From Cyanoderma ruficeps (Eukaryota; Chordata; Aves; Passeriformes; Timaliidae): a stretch of 64,000 nucleotides of DNA. The stretch lies in the NCBI GenBank assembly GCA_008694505.1, contig VZDJ01000101.1:62001-126000 (forward strand), written 5' to 3'. Below the pieces are notes generated by a model. The model worked only from the letters and a program-made list of their open reading frames with translations. It was not told where the DNA came from and did no database searches. Shown here in pieces: positions 41,301 through 54,431 of the stretch. The translations under genes and the position numbers were made by a program. Every line of letters begins with the position of its first letter. The first letter of the stretch is position 1.

Positions 41301-43035
41301 ATCAAGTTATGTGATGTAGAGATTCAACAGTATGATCAAGTTTTAAGTTTCAACTGATGGTTTCTGCAAAGCAGCTGTAATAACAGACAAGTTTTGTACT
41401 ATTCATATGCTTCTCCTGACCATTGTATACCAAATTATGTATCTTCAGATAATAAAAGCACTACTAAGCAATCTTAAGTCACCAGGTTTTCCCCTAAATC
41501 AGTTTCTTACTCAAGTTTCACTGGCCAACTCCACCCTGATCTACTGCTATTTTTCCACCACCATTTTATCTCCACAACTTTATTGCCAAATGCATAAGCT
41601 TCAGCTCCTCACCATTACATGGTCTGCTGTCAAAATACCAAATCCCTAGTCATTAGGGTACTGTAAGTAAAAAATGCAGCCATTCATCCTTTAAAAAGTA
41701 AAATTGAAACATTCACTGTAATTAAATGGCCTACTGTGACTCAGAAGGCTACAGAAGCCAAATTACTAAAAAACATAGAACACTGCATTGCTAGTGGTTT
41801 CCTTAAGAGAACAACATTCTGAAAAAGCCAAAGACTAACCTGGAAAGAACTAGATACTGTTACGGTGATCTTAAAACAAACCAAGCTCACACAACATAAG
41901 CAAGATTTTTATGAAAGTAACTGAGTAACATAAACAGGCTACAAGAAACCCACTGGCACTAAAGAAGAGATGATCAGGTTGAAAAAATGTGTTGTTTTTC
42001 ACAGCATTTGTGTTTTGTTCTGTTTTTGAAACCTGCCACATATGCACCTAACACTATGCAGGCCCACCTATCTTTCTCAGCCAGCAAGAGATGCATTTTC
42101 TTTTGTACCCATCACTGCAGAGCCTGGCTTGAAGTCTGGTTGTTTTCAGTTTATTTCTGTTGATACACTGGGAAGATGAACACCAGATATTTGTTTCATT
42201 AATATTTTCACATCCCTTAACCTAAAATAATACAAATTGTCATGAAAGCAGGCAACATAAAAGGTATTTACAAACTGTATAGTGCTGATGAGAATACTGT
42301 AGTTCTTCACTATGTTCTACACCTCTTGTACAGTTTGCAGTCAGGGGGGACTTTTCTTTTCTCTCTTCTCCTACTGCAGAGAGCAATAAACCTCATGCAA
42401 CATCTCATGTACCTCCAGCCACAAGTCCAGAGATAGATTCCAGGGGACGTGTCAGCCCCATGAGACAAAGCAAGCAAATCCAAAAGGGAGCAGCTTTCGA
42501 TAACTGGTCCCTGTTATTGGAACTCCAATATCAATATTTTCCACAGTCCTGGCTCTCAGCAGTCTCCTTCCTCCAACCTCCCCCATCTCTCAGCTCACCT
42601 CACACGCTCTGCATATTCCTTTCTGATCCCAATCTTCCTTTCAACACATCCTACCCTGCCCCTGTTTTTCCATTCAGGAAATCCCTCCTACAAAATTCCA
42701 CTTCAAAAAAATGAATAACAATATTGCCATGCCATCTGTTTTCGTAACGTATCACTCTTCCTACACCTTTTAACACTCCATTTATATAGAACATAACATT
42801 TTTGGAGCGAGGACTACCCCACTATTATCTGCACACTGCCTAAAACAACTGGTTTTGATTCTTAAATCTTTCATCTTTAATATAGCAGTGGATAAAAATG
42901 ACTATTTATTTCCTTGATTAGGTTTCCAACTGCTGGCATAAAAACTCGAGTTCACCAAAACCTGATATGCTGGCACAACCTGTAAATGCTTAGCGGTATT
43001 TTATTCTGTTCTTCCCATCTATCTGAAAGTGCGTT

Positions 43036-43097
43036 GATGGGGTTCTTCTGGGGGCTTTTTGGCTTTTCTTGTTGTGGGTTTTTGGGGGTTTTTTTAA
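43036..43097. repeat. G/T-rich low-complexity tract (left arm of inverted pair)
   Basis: Contains TTCTGGGGGCTTTTTGG and GTTGTGGGTTTTTGGGGG followed by TTTTTTT. It is roughly complementary in composition and pattern to the A/C-rich tract at 43213-43266, about 115 bases downstream. Confidence 0.65.
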
Positions 43098-43212
43098 TGC
43101 ATCAAACTGAAACCAGAAATCTGTACTGTGAAGATATTAAATTAATCTCTGCATGGGAATTGCAAGTTTACAAATGCACATGTCAATGCACAGTTCCTCA
43201 AGAACGGTACAT

Positions 43213-43266
43213 CAAAAAAACCACCACCAACAAAAAAAATCAACCCAAAAACCATAAAAAAACAGA
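43213..43266. repeat. A/C-rich low-complexity tract (right arm of inverted pair)
   Basis: CAAAAAAACCACCACCAAC, then eight A, CAACCCAAAAACCAT and seven A. It could pair imperfectly with the G/T-rich tract just upstream. Confidence 0.65.
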
Positions 43267-43729
43267 ACAGAGAATAACCTGAATTACCATGGCATAAATG
43301 TACAACATATGTCACTCTTCTGAAGTAAGAAAAACATAGGACAATTTAAAACTGCATTTCCAACACAGAACACCTTTTTAGTCACATGATGACTCATATT
43401 CAGTCATTTTACAAAATTCTCATGTTTTCCATCAGGTAAAACATACCATCAAACCCCAGAAATCCAGATCCAGGATTTATTACTTTTACGCAGTCAAAAC
43501 CCAAGATATCTATACAGAAGTTTTATAAATGTTACAAAACAAACCTTGCTGCAATCAGAATTGAGATGCAGTGCTTATACTTTAATCTCAAAGGATGGCA
43601 TGTTAAAAAATAAAAGGGTAAGAAGACACACACTGGAGATCTCTAAAACAGATTTGACTGTTATACAGCAAGGAGAGGAATGAAACTTCAGTGTGGAGAA
43701 GCAGCCTTGCAATAATGGATCACAGAGGC

Positions 43730-44610
43730 CAGTCATTTGTGGTGTACTTTAGAGGTCAAAACTCAGGCCAATGTAAGGCCAATGTTTTTTAACATCTTCA
43801 TTAAGGACCTAGACACTGAACAGGTGCACCTCAGCAAGTTTTCAGATGATAAAATCTGGAGGAGTGCCTTATACACCAAAGGGTCATGCTGACATTCATA
43901 ACAGGCTGAAGAAATAGGTAGAATTTCATGGAGCCCTCACAAGGAGAAATGAAGTCTTAACCTGAGCAGGAGTAACTCCATACATCACTAGGGGCTGGAG
44001 GCAGACTGTCTGGAAAGCGGCTCTGATGGAAAGCACCCACAGGTCCTGAACGTAAACGAGCAGCCGCAAAGAAAGCCAAGAGTATCCTGAGCACCATCAA
44101 GAAGAATAACACCAGCAGGTCGAGGGGCATGATGCTTCTCCTCTACCGAGCTCTGGTGAGATGCATCCTGGAGAGCTAGCTTCAGGTCTGGGTTTTCTAG
44201 TACTAGACATGGACATACTAGAGTCATAAACATAATTAAGGGCTAGGAACACTGGACATACAAGGGAAGACTGACTAAGCCAGGATTTTGTAGCCTCAGG
44301 AAGAGAAGGTGGGAATGATCCTATTGATGCATATAAATACTGGATAGGAAGCACTAAAGAAGAGTCAGTCTGACTCCTCAGTGGCACCCAATGAAAGGAC
44401 AAGAGGCAAACTGAAATGCTAATCTGGTGGTCTTCTTCATTTCTTTGGTTTCGTGTGTTGTGAGTGTGGTCAAACACTGGAAGTTACTTAGACAGACCGT
44501 GGCATTTTCATCCTTGGAGCTGGTCTAGATAGTTCTGCTTTGGACACGGTGCTTGGACTAACTAGACAATCTCTAGAGATATCCCTTCCAACATGAGTAT
44601 TAATCTGAGG
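43730..44610 (+). mobile_element. CR1 LINE copy, ORF2 3' part plus 3' UTR (sense, decayed)
   Basis: This is the longest CR1 copy in the window. It starts near the end of the reverse-transcriptase region (TTAACATCTTCATTAAGGAC, then CTCAGCAAGTTTTCAGATGA, the L-S-K-F-x-D-D motif region). It continues through the ORF2 C-terminal part (CTCTACCGAGCTCTGGTGAG) and the 3' UTR (GTGGCACCCAATGAAAGGAC, AAGAGGCAAACTG, TTGGAGCTGGTCTAGATAG). It ends near ATCCCTTCCAACATG. Frameshifts and stops leave no intact reading frame. It lies antisense to REV3L. Confidence 0.88.
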
Positions 44611-45690
44611 GTGAAAAGACACTTCTACTGTAAGAAATAGATAAACAGATAACCCATGGCAGAAGTGGGTTGCTTTTACAGCTACTATTTTGGTCTAACA
44701 GTAAAGATGGCTAAGTGTCAGTTCCACAAAGCTAATTCAAACAGCACAACCATTAAAGTATTTGATGCCATAGATTTATTACCTCAGTGTAAGAATCTGC
44801 CTGTAATCTCTTCTGACTTCCTACAGACAGCAAAATAGGTTGCACTGTTTTCAAATGTGAATGCCACAAATCCATTTGCTTAACAGTCAATGGAAAAAGA
44901 CATAAAAACATAAAGAATGAGTCATCAAGTATCTTTTAGCTAGCTTAAATATATAACTTTTCAAAAGAAAATACAGGAGTTTCTGTATCAAAAACTCCAG
45001 AAAATAGCATCTTCATCTGGTTAATAAGTGTCATAGGTGTGGCAGAAATAAAAATTTGTTCATTATTGATCTGAAGGCAGTACCTGCCAACATGAGGGCT
45101 GAATCAGTTTCAATGCTCACAGCTTAGTAAGATCTGTGCTACACAGAAACCTACCTAGGTAGTTTCAAACACAAAAAGAAATCTCATTATACAAAACTCA
45201 GAAAACTTCTATTGTAAACCCCCCCGAGGTATAATGTCAGGTATTATGGATTAGGTGCAACATTCCACAGTCCTTTCAATATTCATACTGAGTACCTCAT
45301 GTTGATATTGCACCTAAAATAGGACACACAGCTTTGCTGTAGTAAACACTGGTTTAGTCAGCAAACAGCACAGAGGCACAACCTGAATGTAAATAAGCAG
45401 GGCTGCTCCTACTTTTTCTCTAATTTTTACGAAAAGAACATGTCACTAAGGGACAAACTTATCAGTGGTCTCTGCACTGAATATTCTCTTTTCTTCTTCT
45501 TTTCCAATCTTAATCAGTTTTCACTGACAACACCAAAACCTTCCAGTAACTTTCATAGCTGTAGGGCAATCAGCTTAAAGACAGCTAGCTACCTGGCAGC
45601 CTTTCCACATCATTTGAACACAACTGTGCTTACCTGGACACACAGGTTGTACAGAGCACCTGGATACTCACTGCTGACAAGAGTAAGCTC

Positions 45691-45840
45691 CATAATCACA
45701 GAACAGTTGAGGTTAGAAGGGACCTCTGGAGGTCACCAGGACCAAATTCCCACCCAAGCATGGCCACCTAGAGCTGGCTGCCCAAGACCACATTCCTAGA
45801 TCTTTTAAGTGCCTCCAAGGATGATGACTCCCCAACCTGA
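45691..45840 (-). mobile_element. CR1 LINE 3' fragment (antisense)
   Basis: CATAATCACAGAACAGTTGA, GGTTAGAAGGGACCTCTGGA and GGTCACCAGGACCAAATTCC, then CCTAGAGCTGGCTGCCCAAG are the reverse complement of the CR1 3' end and 3' UTR. It is truncated at about 150 bases. Confidence 0.92.
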
Positions 45841-48040
45841 AACCAGAGAGGGCATGCACAAACACACCAAAGTAACATAACATGAACTCATAAACATGCA
45901 GTCAACATGACAGACTGCAAATATATGAGTCGCGGGAGAAGTTATCCGAAATGGCTGTCTGCATACTGATCACAGGAAGGCTCAAACATACAGACATCAA
46001 ATGGTTCCCTAATAAGGCATATGGCTCAGCCCAGCCAGCAAGTGTGAAGTTTTATTTAAATGCCCTGCCAAAAAACCCACAAACTTCTGTACACCTTATA
46101 ACTCCCCTGTAATAAAAAGCGGCCCTTGAAAGAAAAGAGCCTTAACAAACATGCATGAATGCAGCCTATGCAAGAATTGACATTTCAGACAGACCCTATA
46201 TACGGTACAAACTTCTCTGGTATTTGTGTAGATTCTTGTATATTTTGGGCTCTATTCTCAGTAGTAACTGTATCACTGGCAGAAAAATACTGCCTGTTTG
46301 CAAGGTCACATGCTTGATTATTCCACTGTATTCTTCAGAACTATTAGTTTCACCAGAATACATAGAGTTATTGTGAATAACAGTGCGATTACAGATTTCA
46401 CAGCAGATCTTTGCAATCAATCCCTGGACCTTGTTAACTAAGCCTATGCCTCATGACTGTTACCACAACTGTAACTTTGGTCAACAGATAAAAGAGAATT
46501 ACTTTACTGTACACATATTTTTATTACTGGGCAGTGTAGTAGCACAGAAATAACACTGCTTGCAGACAGCAGCTTCTTCACTGTACCATCAGTTCTGCTA
46601 TTTATTTGATGTGGGACCTTAAGTAAATTCATCCTTTTCTTTACATAGGTATACGTTGCTGTCTGTCAAGAACATGTTCCTGAAATGTGAGATAATTCAA
46701 TACAGTGAAACAATTTTCCCCATAGAATAAATATGATACAGAGGAGACATATACAGGAACTTAAAAAATGCAAACAATTGTAACATATAGAGGCAGTGCA
46801 TATGACACGACAGACAGTGACGAAAAGGCAAAGAAGGAAGTCCATCAGTTGTCACCTCAACATCCAGTGATGACAGATCAGCAGGCTGAGATACTGGCTT
46901 TGCAATAGCTGGAGATAACGGAGTCTCTTTAGGTGTAGTTAAAAAAGAAAAAAATCTTCAACTGCCAATTGTCCTGACACTTTGATGAGTAGGTCTCCTG
47001 TGACATGAGACTGAATCTTCAGTGACTCTGTCCAATTGTTATTAAAAATTTCAGCTGCTTCATTTGTGAGACAGAACATTGACTATAAATCTTTTAGTAT
47101 GAGTGTTCATACTGCCTCCTTCCAAATGGTTATATGTTCACCATCATGCTTCTCAGAGGTCCACTGCATACAGAGGTCAATCAAGTCAACCAAGGGTAAA
47201 GGACAAAACCAAGGTAATCACAACAGTTAGTAGAAGAGGTTATTATTAAATGATCAATACTGGAACTCTGAATATGAGAGACTGAGAAGAAATGGATAGC
47301 ATGGTATTATCACACCTGCTTCCTTCTTTCAGAGATTTGTCTTGCCTACTCAGACTGCAAAAATTACTAAGCAGGAGCTGTTTCTCACTGAGTGTTTACG
47401 CATCATCTCATCCTGCCAACCTCAGCTGTGATATGCATGTGCTTCTCTGGTAAAAATAAGAGAGACAACTATTTTCAGACCAGTGTGCTATTTTGAGGTG
47501 GTTCATTTTACACACTGAAAAAGAATACATTTCAACAAGCAGCTGAAAAGCACCCTTAAGAAGTATGTAACAGAACTGGAAATTATAGCTAAGATAGATA
47601 AGCTCCTGGTCTACTTCCAGGGACACTAATCATAAAAACCAATCCCAGATTCAATATAGATGCAGCTACCTTGTGAGACACTTTGAAGTCTGCAGCTGAT
47701 GGAGTTTTAAGCATGTAGAGTCAGTTATGCATGTATTTTTTCCACTGAATTACAACAGCACAAAAATATTCAATGACTTGATCAAGAGGTACTCTACAAT
47801 AGGAAGCACAGCATTGGTTACGAACCCAGTATCTGGATTCTATTTAGAACATCAATTTTGCCACAGTATTTTTAAGTTTATTTAAGAAACAGAATTTTAG
47901 CAAATTGTATATATACAAGTATGAAATTGGCTACTTAAGTTTCATGCTAGTGAAGCAGAATCTCTGTTTATTCAGACAGGAGCTCATTGCTCAAACAACT
48001 GAGAGGCAATCTACAGAAAGTATGTAACAAATGCCTCTTT

Positions 48041-48152
48041 AAAAAAAAACAAAAACCACACCAAAAACCAACACGGACAAAAATCCAGAAGGTTCTTAAA
48101 AAAAACCCAACCAAACACAACAACCCCACCAAACCCCCATCCCCACCAAAAC
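48041..48152. repeat. A/C-rich low-complexity tract
   Basis: AAACAAAAACCACACC, AAAAACCCAACCAAACACAA and CAACCCCACCAAACCCCC units cover about 110 bases, interrupted by one short mixed-sequence stretch. The open frames on both strands across it are compositional artefacts. Confidence 0.75.
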
Positions 48153-49938
48153 TTGACAATTTAGAAAACAAATCCTTTTAAAACATGAGGCAATTTTTCA
48201 AACAGTTCTTCAGAAATATGAGAAGCCTGTCAGTGTAAGACGCAGAAATGCTATGCTGGAAGTGAAGCTACACTGTACAACACAAAAATCTTTTAGGCCA
48301 CGCTGTAGGCCCACAGAATAAACCTTTATCAAGAATCGTATGCTGCTATGTCTTGGGAAAGGGTGTGAAAAGGTAAAGCAAAGGCAGAAGCCTCACCACA
48401 ATGGCTATAATCTCTTTTGCATCTTTGCACTGTGAAGCCACAAAAGAAACTGGAAGGGTGCTAGCAAGAAGAAGTACCCACTTCTGGGAAATGAAATATG
48501 GGAAGTAGCAACCAGAATGATGCTCAGCTGATGCTCACCAAACTAAGGAAGCTACAGGGAATGACCACTGTGGGGGACAGTGTCTGAAATGGCAGTGAAA
48601 ATGGGGAGAGGAAAAGTTCACCATGAGCAGAGCACAGAAAGCAGCAAGATCCAGCAATGAGTTCAGTCCTTCTCAAACGAGCAAGAACAGAGGACAGAAA
48701 GACAAACACTGGATGGGATCAGATATAGAGCCTAGCCAGGTCAGTGAAGGGGGAAAGGGGAGGGGGAAGAACAGAAGAAAGAAGATAAGCAGGCCCCTTC
48801 ACTGAGTCATACCAGAACTACTGCTGCTGGAAGGGAGCCAGATTTTAGCTGGAGCTTTTGCCTCTGCTTTTCTTCCCCCCTCTCAGAAAACCAAGAAGCG
48901 AAAGCACCAGACTTAGATGTCTTACCTGAAATACATTCAGATTTTGCTGACTGTAAGCCCCTACCCTATATTACACTTAGCCTCAGAAAAACTTCTAATC
49001 AAAAGCATGCAAGAGTAACTTAAAAGCATCCCTTTTTTTTTGGCTGGGTTTTTGTGCTGCCCTGAGTAAGATTCCTTCTTGGATCAGTGATTTCATAATG
49101 TAAAATATAAACCCCTCCAAACAAGACAAATACATAAAGCGGCAGTTGAGGACAGCAGTTATATTACCCCTCAAATTACAAACTGCTTTTTCCTACGTGA
49201 ATTCCTAATCTGCCTTCTCAAAAGGCTCTCCTGTCAAGTGAACACACATATTTCAGCCTAATACCCTTCAAAAGCAATTTAAAAATGTGCACCTATTTTT
49301 GTAAAATTTATCACATATCAGCCTCAAATCACATCCACATCAAAATGACTTTTTTTGCTAATATTTCAACTATCTGTTTGACAACACTCATTATCACACA
49401 AGAACAGGTATCTCCTATGTGGTTTTTGAGCAGTATCCTCAGGTACTTGTGCTCATCTTGTTAAGTGAAGCGATGATTTAGCAACTTCAGCTTGCTTATT
49501 AATGTCTTTCCTAAAGTGACACCCAGTTCATCTAGTCTCCCTGATTTTTTTTATAAATGGATTTACAGCTTGGTTCTTTATGCAGCTGAATAAGCACCTG
49601 ACAGGAACACTCAAATGAGCATTCATATACATGTTCTGAAGTGGTCAGTGGAAATCTTGAGGACAGACTCCAAGAGCTTGAAATGGCTAAGAGCTAGTAG
49701 GAAACAAATCAAAGCTTTAATACCCCCACACACCACAACAGATCTCGCAGTAAACAAATCTTCACAGTACCAGCTAAATGGAAGCAACATGGGATAGCAA
49801 TCTTCTTCTGAGATCACCTAAATTAAGTTTGGAATGAGGCTTAGGGTGACTTACAGGACTTGATTTGCAAACAGTTAACTAAATTCCACGTATTTTTTCA
49901 GAGGAATAAAAATAATACAGACATGGCATCCATGCATT

Positions 49939-50694
49939 AGCAGGGTTCCGTAGGGCTCCATCCTTGGCCCAGCTCTCTTCAACATCTTCAATAACTACTT
50001 GGACACGGGATTTGAAGGAATACCAAGTAAGTTCGTGGCAACACTAAATTGGGAGGAGCTGCTGACTCCCTCAAGGGCAGTCATGCCCTGCAAAGCAGTC
50101 TTAACAAATCAGTGTTAACCATCAACCATCAACCATGCGAGGTTCAACAAGGTCAAATGCCGGATTCTGCACCAGGATGGAGCAACCCTGGTTTTGTGTC
50201 TAGATCTGGAAACAAGATGCAGCACTGCGGAAAGGGACCTGGGGGTTCTGCTCAAGGCAACTTGAACACGAGTCATTAAGCTATTACAGACCATCCAAAG
50301 GAGGGCCACAGGGATGTTGAAGGGCCCTGAGGGAAAGCCACATGGGGAGCAGCTGAGGTCTGCTTGGTCCATTCAGCCTGGAGGAGACTAAGGGGAGACT
50401 CATTGCAGCCTTACAACTTCCATATGGAGGTACAGATTTCTTCACTCTCCTGACCAGTGACAGAACTCAAGAAAATGGCATGAAGCTGCCTTGGGGAAGG
50501 TTTGGTATCAGGAAAAAGGTTTTCCTGGCATTGCAACAGGGAAGTGGTCATAGCACCAATCCTGACAGCTCAAGAATTTGGACAATGGTGTCTCTCTGGC
50601 ACATGGTGTGACTCTTGGCGTGTCCTGTGCAGAGCCAGGAGTTGGACTCCACGATCTTGATGGGTCCCTTCCAACTCAGCCTATCCCATGATTC
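49939..50694 (+). mobile_element. CR1 LINE copy, ORF2 end plus 3' UTR (sense)
   Basis: GGCTCCATCCTTGGCCCAGC and CTCTTCAACATCTTCAATAA begin in the reverse-transcriptase region. TTGGGAGGAGCTGCTGACTC follows, then GGAGACTAAGGGGAGACTCA of the ORF2 end. GGTTTGGTATCAGGAAAAAG lies in the 3' UTR, and the copy ends with GATGGGTCCCTTCCAACTCA and CATGATTCAATG. Indels disrupt the reading frame. It is 5'-truncated and antisense to REV3L. Confidence 0.92.
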
Positions 50695-53600
50695 AATGAC
50701 TAAGATCTATGAAATAACCTCTTCCTGAACAAAACAATAAACATACGTGACTTTTATGATTACAGATATGCCTTACCTTAAATACATCTGTTTTGAAGCT
50801 ATAAATTCAGGTACTTATGTTGTTGCAAAAATCTTAACAAGATTCAGATTAGCAACCGGAATGACAATTCAAGAATCGGCAATTCAACTAACAACAGTAC
50901 ACTAACAGAAAAATTTTCATTATGATTTCACTCTAAACAGGCCTTGCAATTTTTCAAACCTTTTTTCTATTTTTACAAAAAGCATTTACAAAATTACTAG
51001 TTAGCAGACCGTACTACCTGAGAATAGAACGTGATTTTGTTTCATACCTGAGCATTACCTAGTGAATTAAAATCTATTGTTTTTATGTATAAGCAGCAAT
51101 ATTATGAAACTCCCTTAGAGATACAAATACTGGTGTAGCAGATAATATCTATGCTCTTAATAAAGCATGAATTCAATATTGTTTTCATTGTATTACCACC
51201 ATGGCAATGTTGCAGCATTTCTGAAATTATACTTTTGTCCACGTCACTATGTCAACAGACGTGCCAGTCTGTTTAAAGCACCAAACAGCTAAAATCAAAT
51301 GAAATGGCTCAACCAGCTCACTTCACCTTTTGCTGTTGTAATCAGAATTTTACTCTTTATTTCACAAAATAACAGACTATAGTAGGCGGATCTTTGGGCT
51401 TAAACAAAATTTTGATTCCTCGTCTTTCAAGCTCTCATTATGCAAAGATGTAGGACATCAAGACAGAATTTGCATAGCCTTGCCAAATACAAGATTTCTT
51501 CCACAAAAGACATAAAGAAGTTGTCAAATGTTATTGCCAACACAGTCCATTCTAGGAGCTGATCCTTCCGTTACTTTTAGTTAGAAGTCTGGTTTTTCCC
51601 TCCTCCAACCACAAGCTGTTTTCATTTGATAGAGTGTACCAGTAAACCTTTACAAATTAATTGTTGAGTACTGGATCACACAAAAGTCTTCAAAGGTATC
51701 ACTGGCAATCCATTCACACACCTCACTGAGTGCTGTACCTCCACAAGATGGGGCAGAAAGCACAGGTGGGTGCCTTCAGGACCACTATCCATAGCTGCTG
51801 GTGGACACAAGGGTACAGCAGTGCCAGGTGACTGACTTTCTGAACAACTGCATAAGCCACTGCCACATACCAATCAAACCCCCTGCACTCAGCAGGTGAA
51901 ATTTGGAGTCTGTTCTGAACCTGACTCTCAATTAGCTGCACAGCTTGGGCACACAGCTATAAACACACTAAGAGTTGTGCAAAGTTAATCACGCTGGAGG
52001 TGGAGCAGCTGAATGGGTTGCTACCATGGAGCCAACAAAGCAACTGAGCACCTCTCCTGGAGGCAAGGCACACACATGGGAAAAGGTTATTCCCACCCAG
52101 ACCAACTCAAGTGAAGACAAGCACCACACTGCCTGTAAGCCAAACAATAAGGGCATCCCATTATCTCAGACAGTATGCTTGAAGTTGTTTTCACTATTCG
52201 TTTTTCCTCAAAGAAAATGTCAGTGTAGATGTAAATGATTACACTTCGTTTTAAATTTCAGCTCTCAAGAAATAACCTGAGAATCACTGTCAGAGTACTT
52301 CTGACAATGAGTGCTTAGGTACAACACCTCTGAAGAAAGAGAATTACATTTGTCTGCCTTTCTAAAAAGAAAGAAAAACAATAACGCAGAGATGCAATAA
52401 GAAGCTCAGGAAGCTTAACAAAAAACATCACTAAAGGCACAGAACATAAAAAAAATTAAAAGTTTGAAAAGGAAATAAATAGGATAGACAAGTAACACTG
52501 CTTTTGCAGTGAACTGTCTTCTCTAACGAAGACAAATTAGAAGCATTTTTATTATGCAAACTGACATTAAAGGTTATGGTGGGAAGCCAGGGATTTCCTC
52601 CTGTATTCCTAATAGCTGGACAACTAAACTACTTCACTGTTTACTTTATGATGCCACATTCATGATATGGCATAGCCTAAACATTTTCTTAAAAGAAAAT
52701 AAGCCTTAATGAGTTAACCACACGCACGCACAAAAATCCAGCTACCTGCCAACAACCTCAGGCTCTACATTTTTTAATCATGAAATAGTTACTCCTGCCA
52801 TTACATAAATATTATTACATAATATCTCCTTTGTATGCAGAATTAGAGCTACAATAAAATAGGTCCCACTATTTCAATACTGTATCTATTAATCCCACTC
52901 ATTCACTTAATAATTTGGAGCTGTAGTTCCATCAGAACACAACAGCTTGAAGATGTCACGTTTCTCTGTGCTTAAACAGAGAAGACAGTTAATTCTGGAT
53001 TTAAAAACAAAAAAACAACAAGAAACAAGCCAACAAAAAATACAACAAAAATATCTGCTCTACGATAATAACTGCCTGAAGGGAAAGAAACCTCTGCTGT
53101 GCTCTTTTATTACACATTTTTTGTCTTGCCTAAGATTTAATGTATGTGTATCAATAGATAATTTTCCACATGCCAGTCAATAAAATATGCAGAAATACCT
53201 TAATTCCCAAGGTCAGCATTACACAGCATAAGTGTAAAGAGATCACAAGCAACGATGCTTAGTAGGTCCAATGTCTCAAAAAACAGGGTTTTTTTCAATT
53301 TAATATTTAACATATGGGCAAACTACAATACATATTAAATTATTTTTCCTAAGTATCTAATTTGTCAGAAATTTCTTCTGAGAACGTATTAGTTCGTACC
53401 GGTCAGAAACACATCTGAGACGTGGGACGGCTGTAGGCACAAGGCCACACGGCGAAGAGGCAGTTTAGAAGTGGCATGTGACATTCGGGAGTCTCGGGGG
53501 GCAACATGTGGCCGGCGCTCAGGACGCTCCTCTCTGCACTGCAGCACCGGTGCCCCCGGCCGCGCGCGGTCCCTGCCGCGACACGAGCCCCCACTTCCGA

Positions 53601-54057
53601 AGTGCCGCACAAGTCCCACTTGTGCCCGCGCTCAGCGGCTTCCCCTTATCGGCTCGCCCTCCCGCAGCAACAGCTCCCGGGAAGGGCAGGAGAGCGGCGG
53701 TGGGCACCGGGAGCGAGGGCGGCACGGGCCGGCGCCGGTGTTTGCACAGCTGCGCCGCTCTCCCGGGGCAGCCCCGCACAAAGCCCCGGCGGCCCCGCAG
53801 CCCCCGGGCGGGCGCGGCGCGACACCCGGGGCAGGTCCCCGCGCCTCGCCGCTGCCCCGCCGTCCCCGCGGCCGCCGCTGGCAGGTGAGACGCGCCGCAG
53901 CGGCGGCGCCGGGCGCGGAGGGGGGGGCGCGACCCAGCCACAAAGAGCGGGAGCGGGGTGGGCGGCGGCGGGGCCGGCGCCGGCACGACCCGCGGCGCCG
54001 CAGCGGGGGGACGTCTCCGCCCGCCCGTCGGTGGCGGCGGCGGGGGTCATCCCTTAC

Positions 54058-54196
54058 CTGCAGGGGTGGCGCCGAAGACTCTCACGACGGGCACCCGTTT
54101 GGCCGGGGCCTCTCGGAAGCGGGACTGGCAGGGGTCCAGGCCGGGCAGCGGGCTGCCCATGTAGTAGTCGGCAGTCACGATCCGCACTGAGAACAT
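54058..54196 (-). CDS. REV3L: REV3L coding exon 1 (start codon, residues 1-46 plus one base)
   Basis: The 139-bp coding part begins with ATG followed by MFSVRIVTADYYMGSPLPGL and later VPVVRVFGATPAG. This matches the vertebrate REV3L N-terminus except for a few changes in the middle (residues about 14-34). The ATG has A at -3. The donor is CTGCAG|gtaaggg, phase 1, and the split glycine codon is completed by exon 2. MFSVRIVTADYY is the first strand of the B-family polymerase N-terminal domain. No other ATG occurs on this strand in the leader for about 375 bases upstream, so the start is unambiguous. The reading frame stays open upstream of the ATG to at least 54397, but only non-ATG codons are available there. 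The coding exon ends at +139, the junction at which I recall alternative inclusion of a 128-bp segment in human REV3L mRNA. Confidence 0.97.
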
Positions 54197-54431
54197 GTTT
54201 GTTCGCCGCCGCCGCCGAGGCACCAGCACAGCACCGAGCGAGCGAGCGAGCGCGGAGCCCGCACGGCTCCCCCCGCCCGCCGCCGCCGCAGCGAGCGCGC
54301 GCGCGAGCGCAACACTCCCCGCGCCTGCCGCTCCTCGCCCGCCCGCGGGAGCGCGCGCAGCCCTGCACGCGCCTTGTCTCTGTCTCGGCTCCCCCACCCC
54401 CCCCCGCCGCCGCCTGATGCCGCTGCTCTCC

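Larger units (their letters stand above)
11843..54057 (-). other. REV3L: REV3L intron 1 (about 42 kb)
   Basis: The intron runs from donor CTGCAG|gtaaggg at the CpG island to acceptor tatttttag before exon 2, in phase 1. Apart from the repeats listed separately it is AT-rich sequence with only chance ORFs on both strands. The first 0.65 kb next to exon 1 (53400-54057) is part of the CpG island. Patches such as 12350-12960, 29140-29540 and 51680-52140 have somewhat longer open frames, but I recognise no gene or transposon family in them. Confidence 0.9.
1..54196 (-). other. REV3L: REV3L locus, 5' portion (gene span within window)
   Basis: This is the span of the minus-strand REV3L gene from its ATG at 54194-54196 to the left edge, where the gene is cut off inside intron 5. 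REV3L is the B-family catalytic subunit of DNA polymerase zeta. With REV7/MAD2L2 and accessory subunits it extends primers past DNA lesions during translesion synthesis in the nucleus. The five exons here encode the first 220 residues plus two bases, against more than 3,000 residues in vertebrate REV3L, so only the start of the N-terminal polymerase-fold domain is present. The inactive exonuclease-like, REV7-binding, palm/fingers/thumb and Fe-S C-terminal parts lie beyond the window. The identification rests on near-identity to human REV3L, recalled from memory, over several exons with conserved intron phases. Confidence 0.96.

Noticed and set aside
54058..54397. An N-terminally extended REV3L or an overlapping upstream ORF starting at 54397 or 54368
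   Set aside because: Both apparent starts are GTG, not ATG. The first minus-strand ATG above the REV3L start is at about 54573-54575. The vertebrate N-terminus begins at MFSVRIV.
53471..54418. Long plus-strand open frames (up to 303 codons) across the CpG island
   Set aside because: They overlap REV3L exon 1 antisense. Several frames are open at once on both strands. The translations are Ala/Arg/Gly/Pro-rich, as expected for GC-rich DNA with few stop codons.
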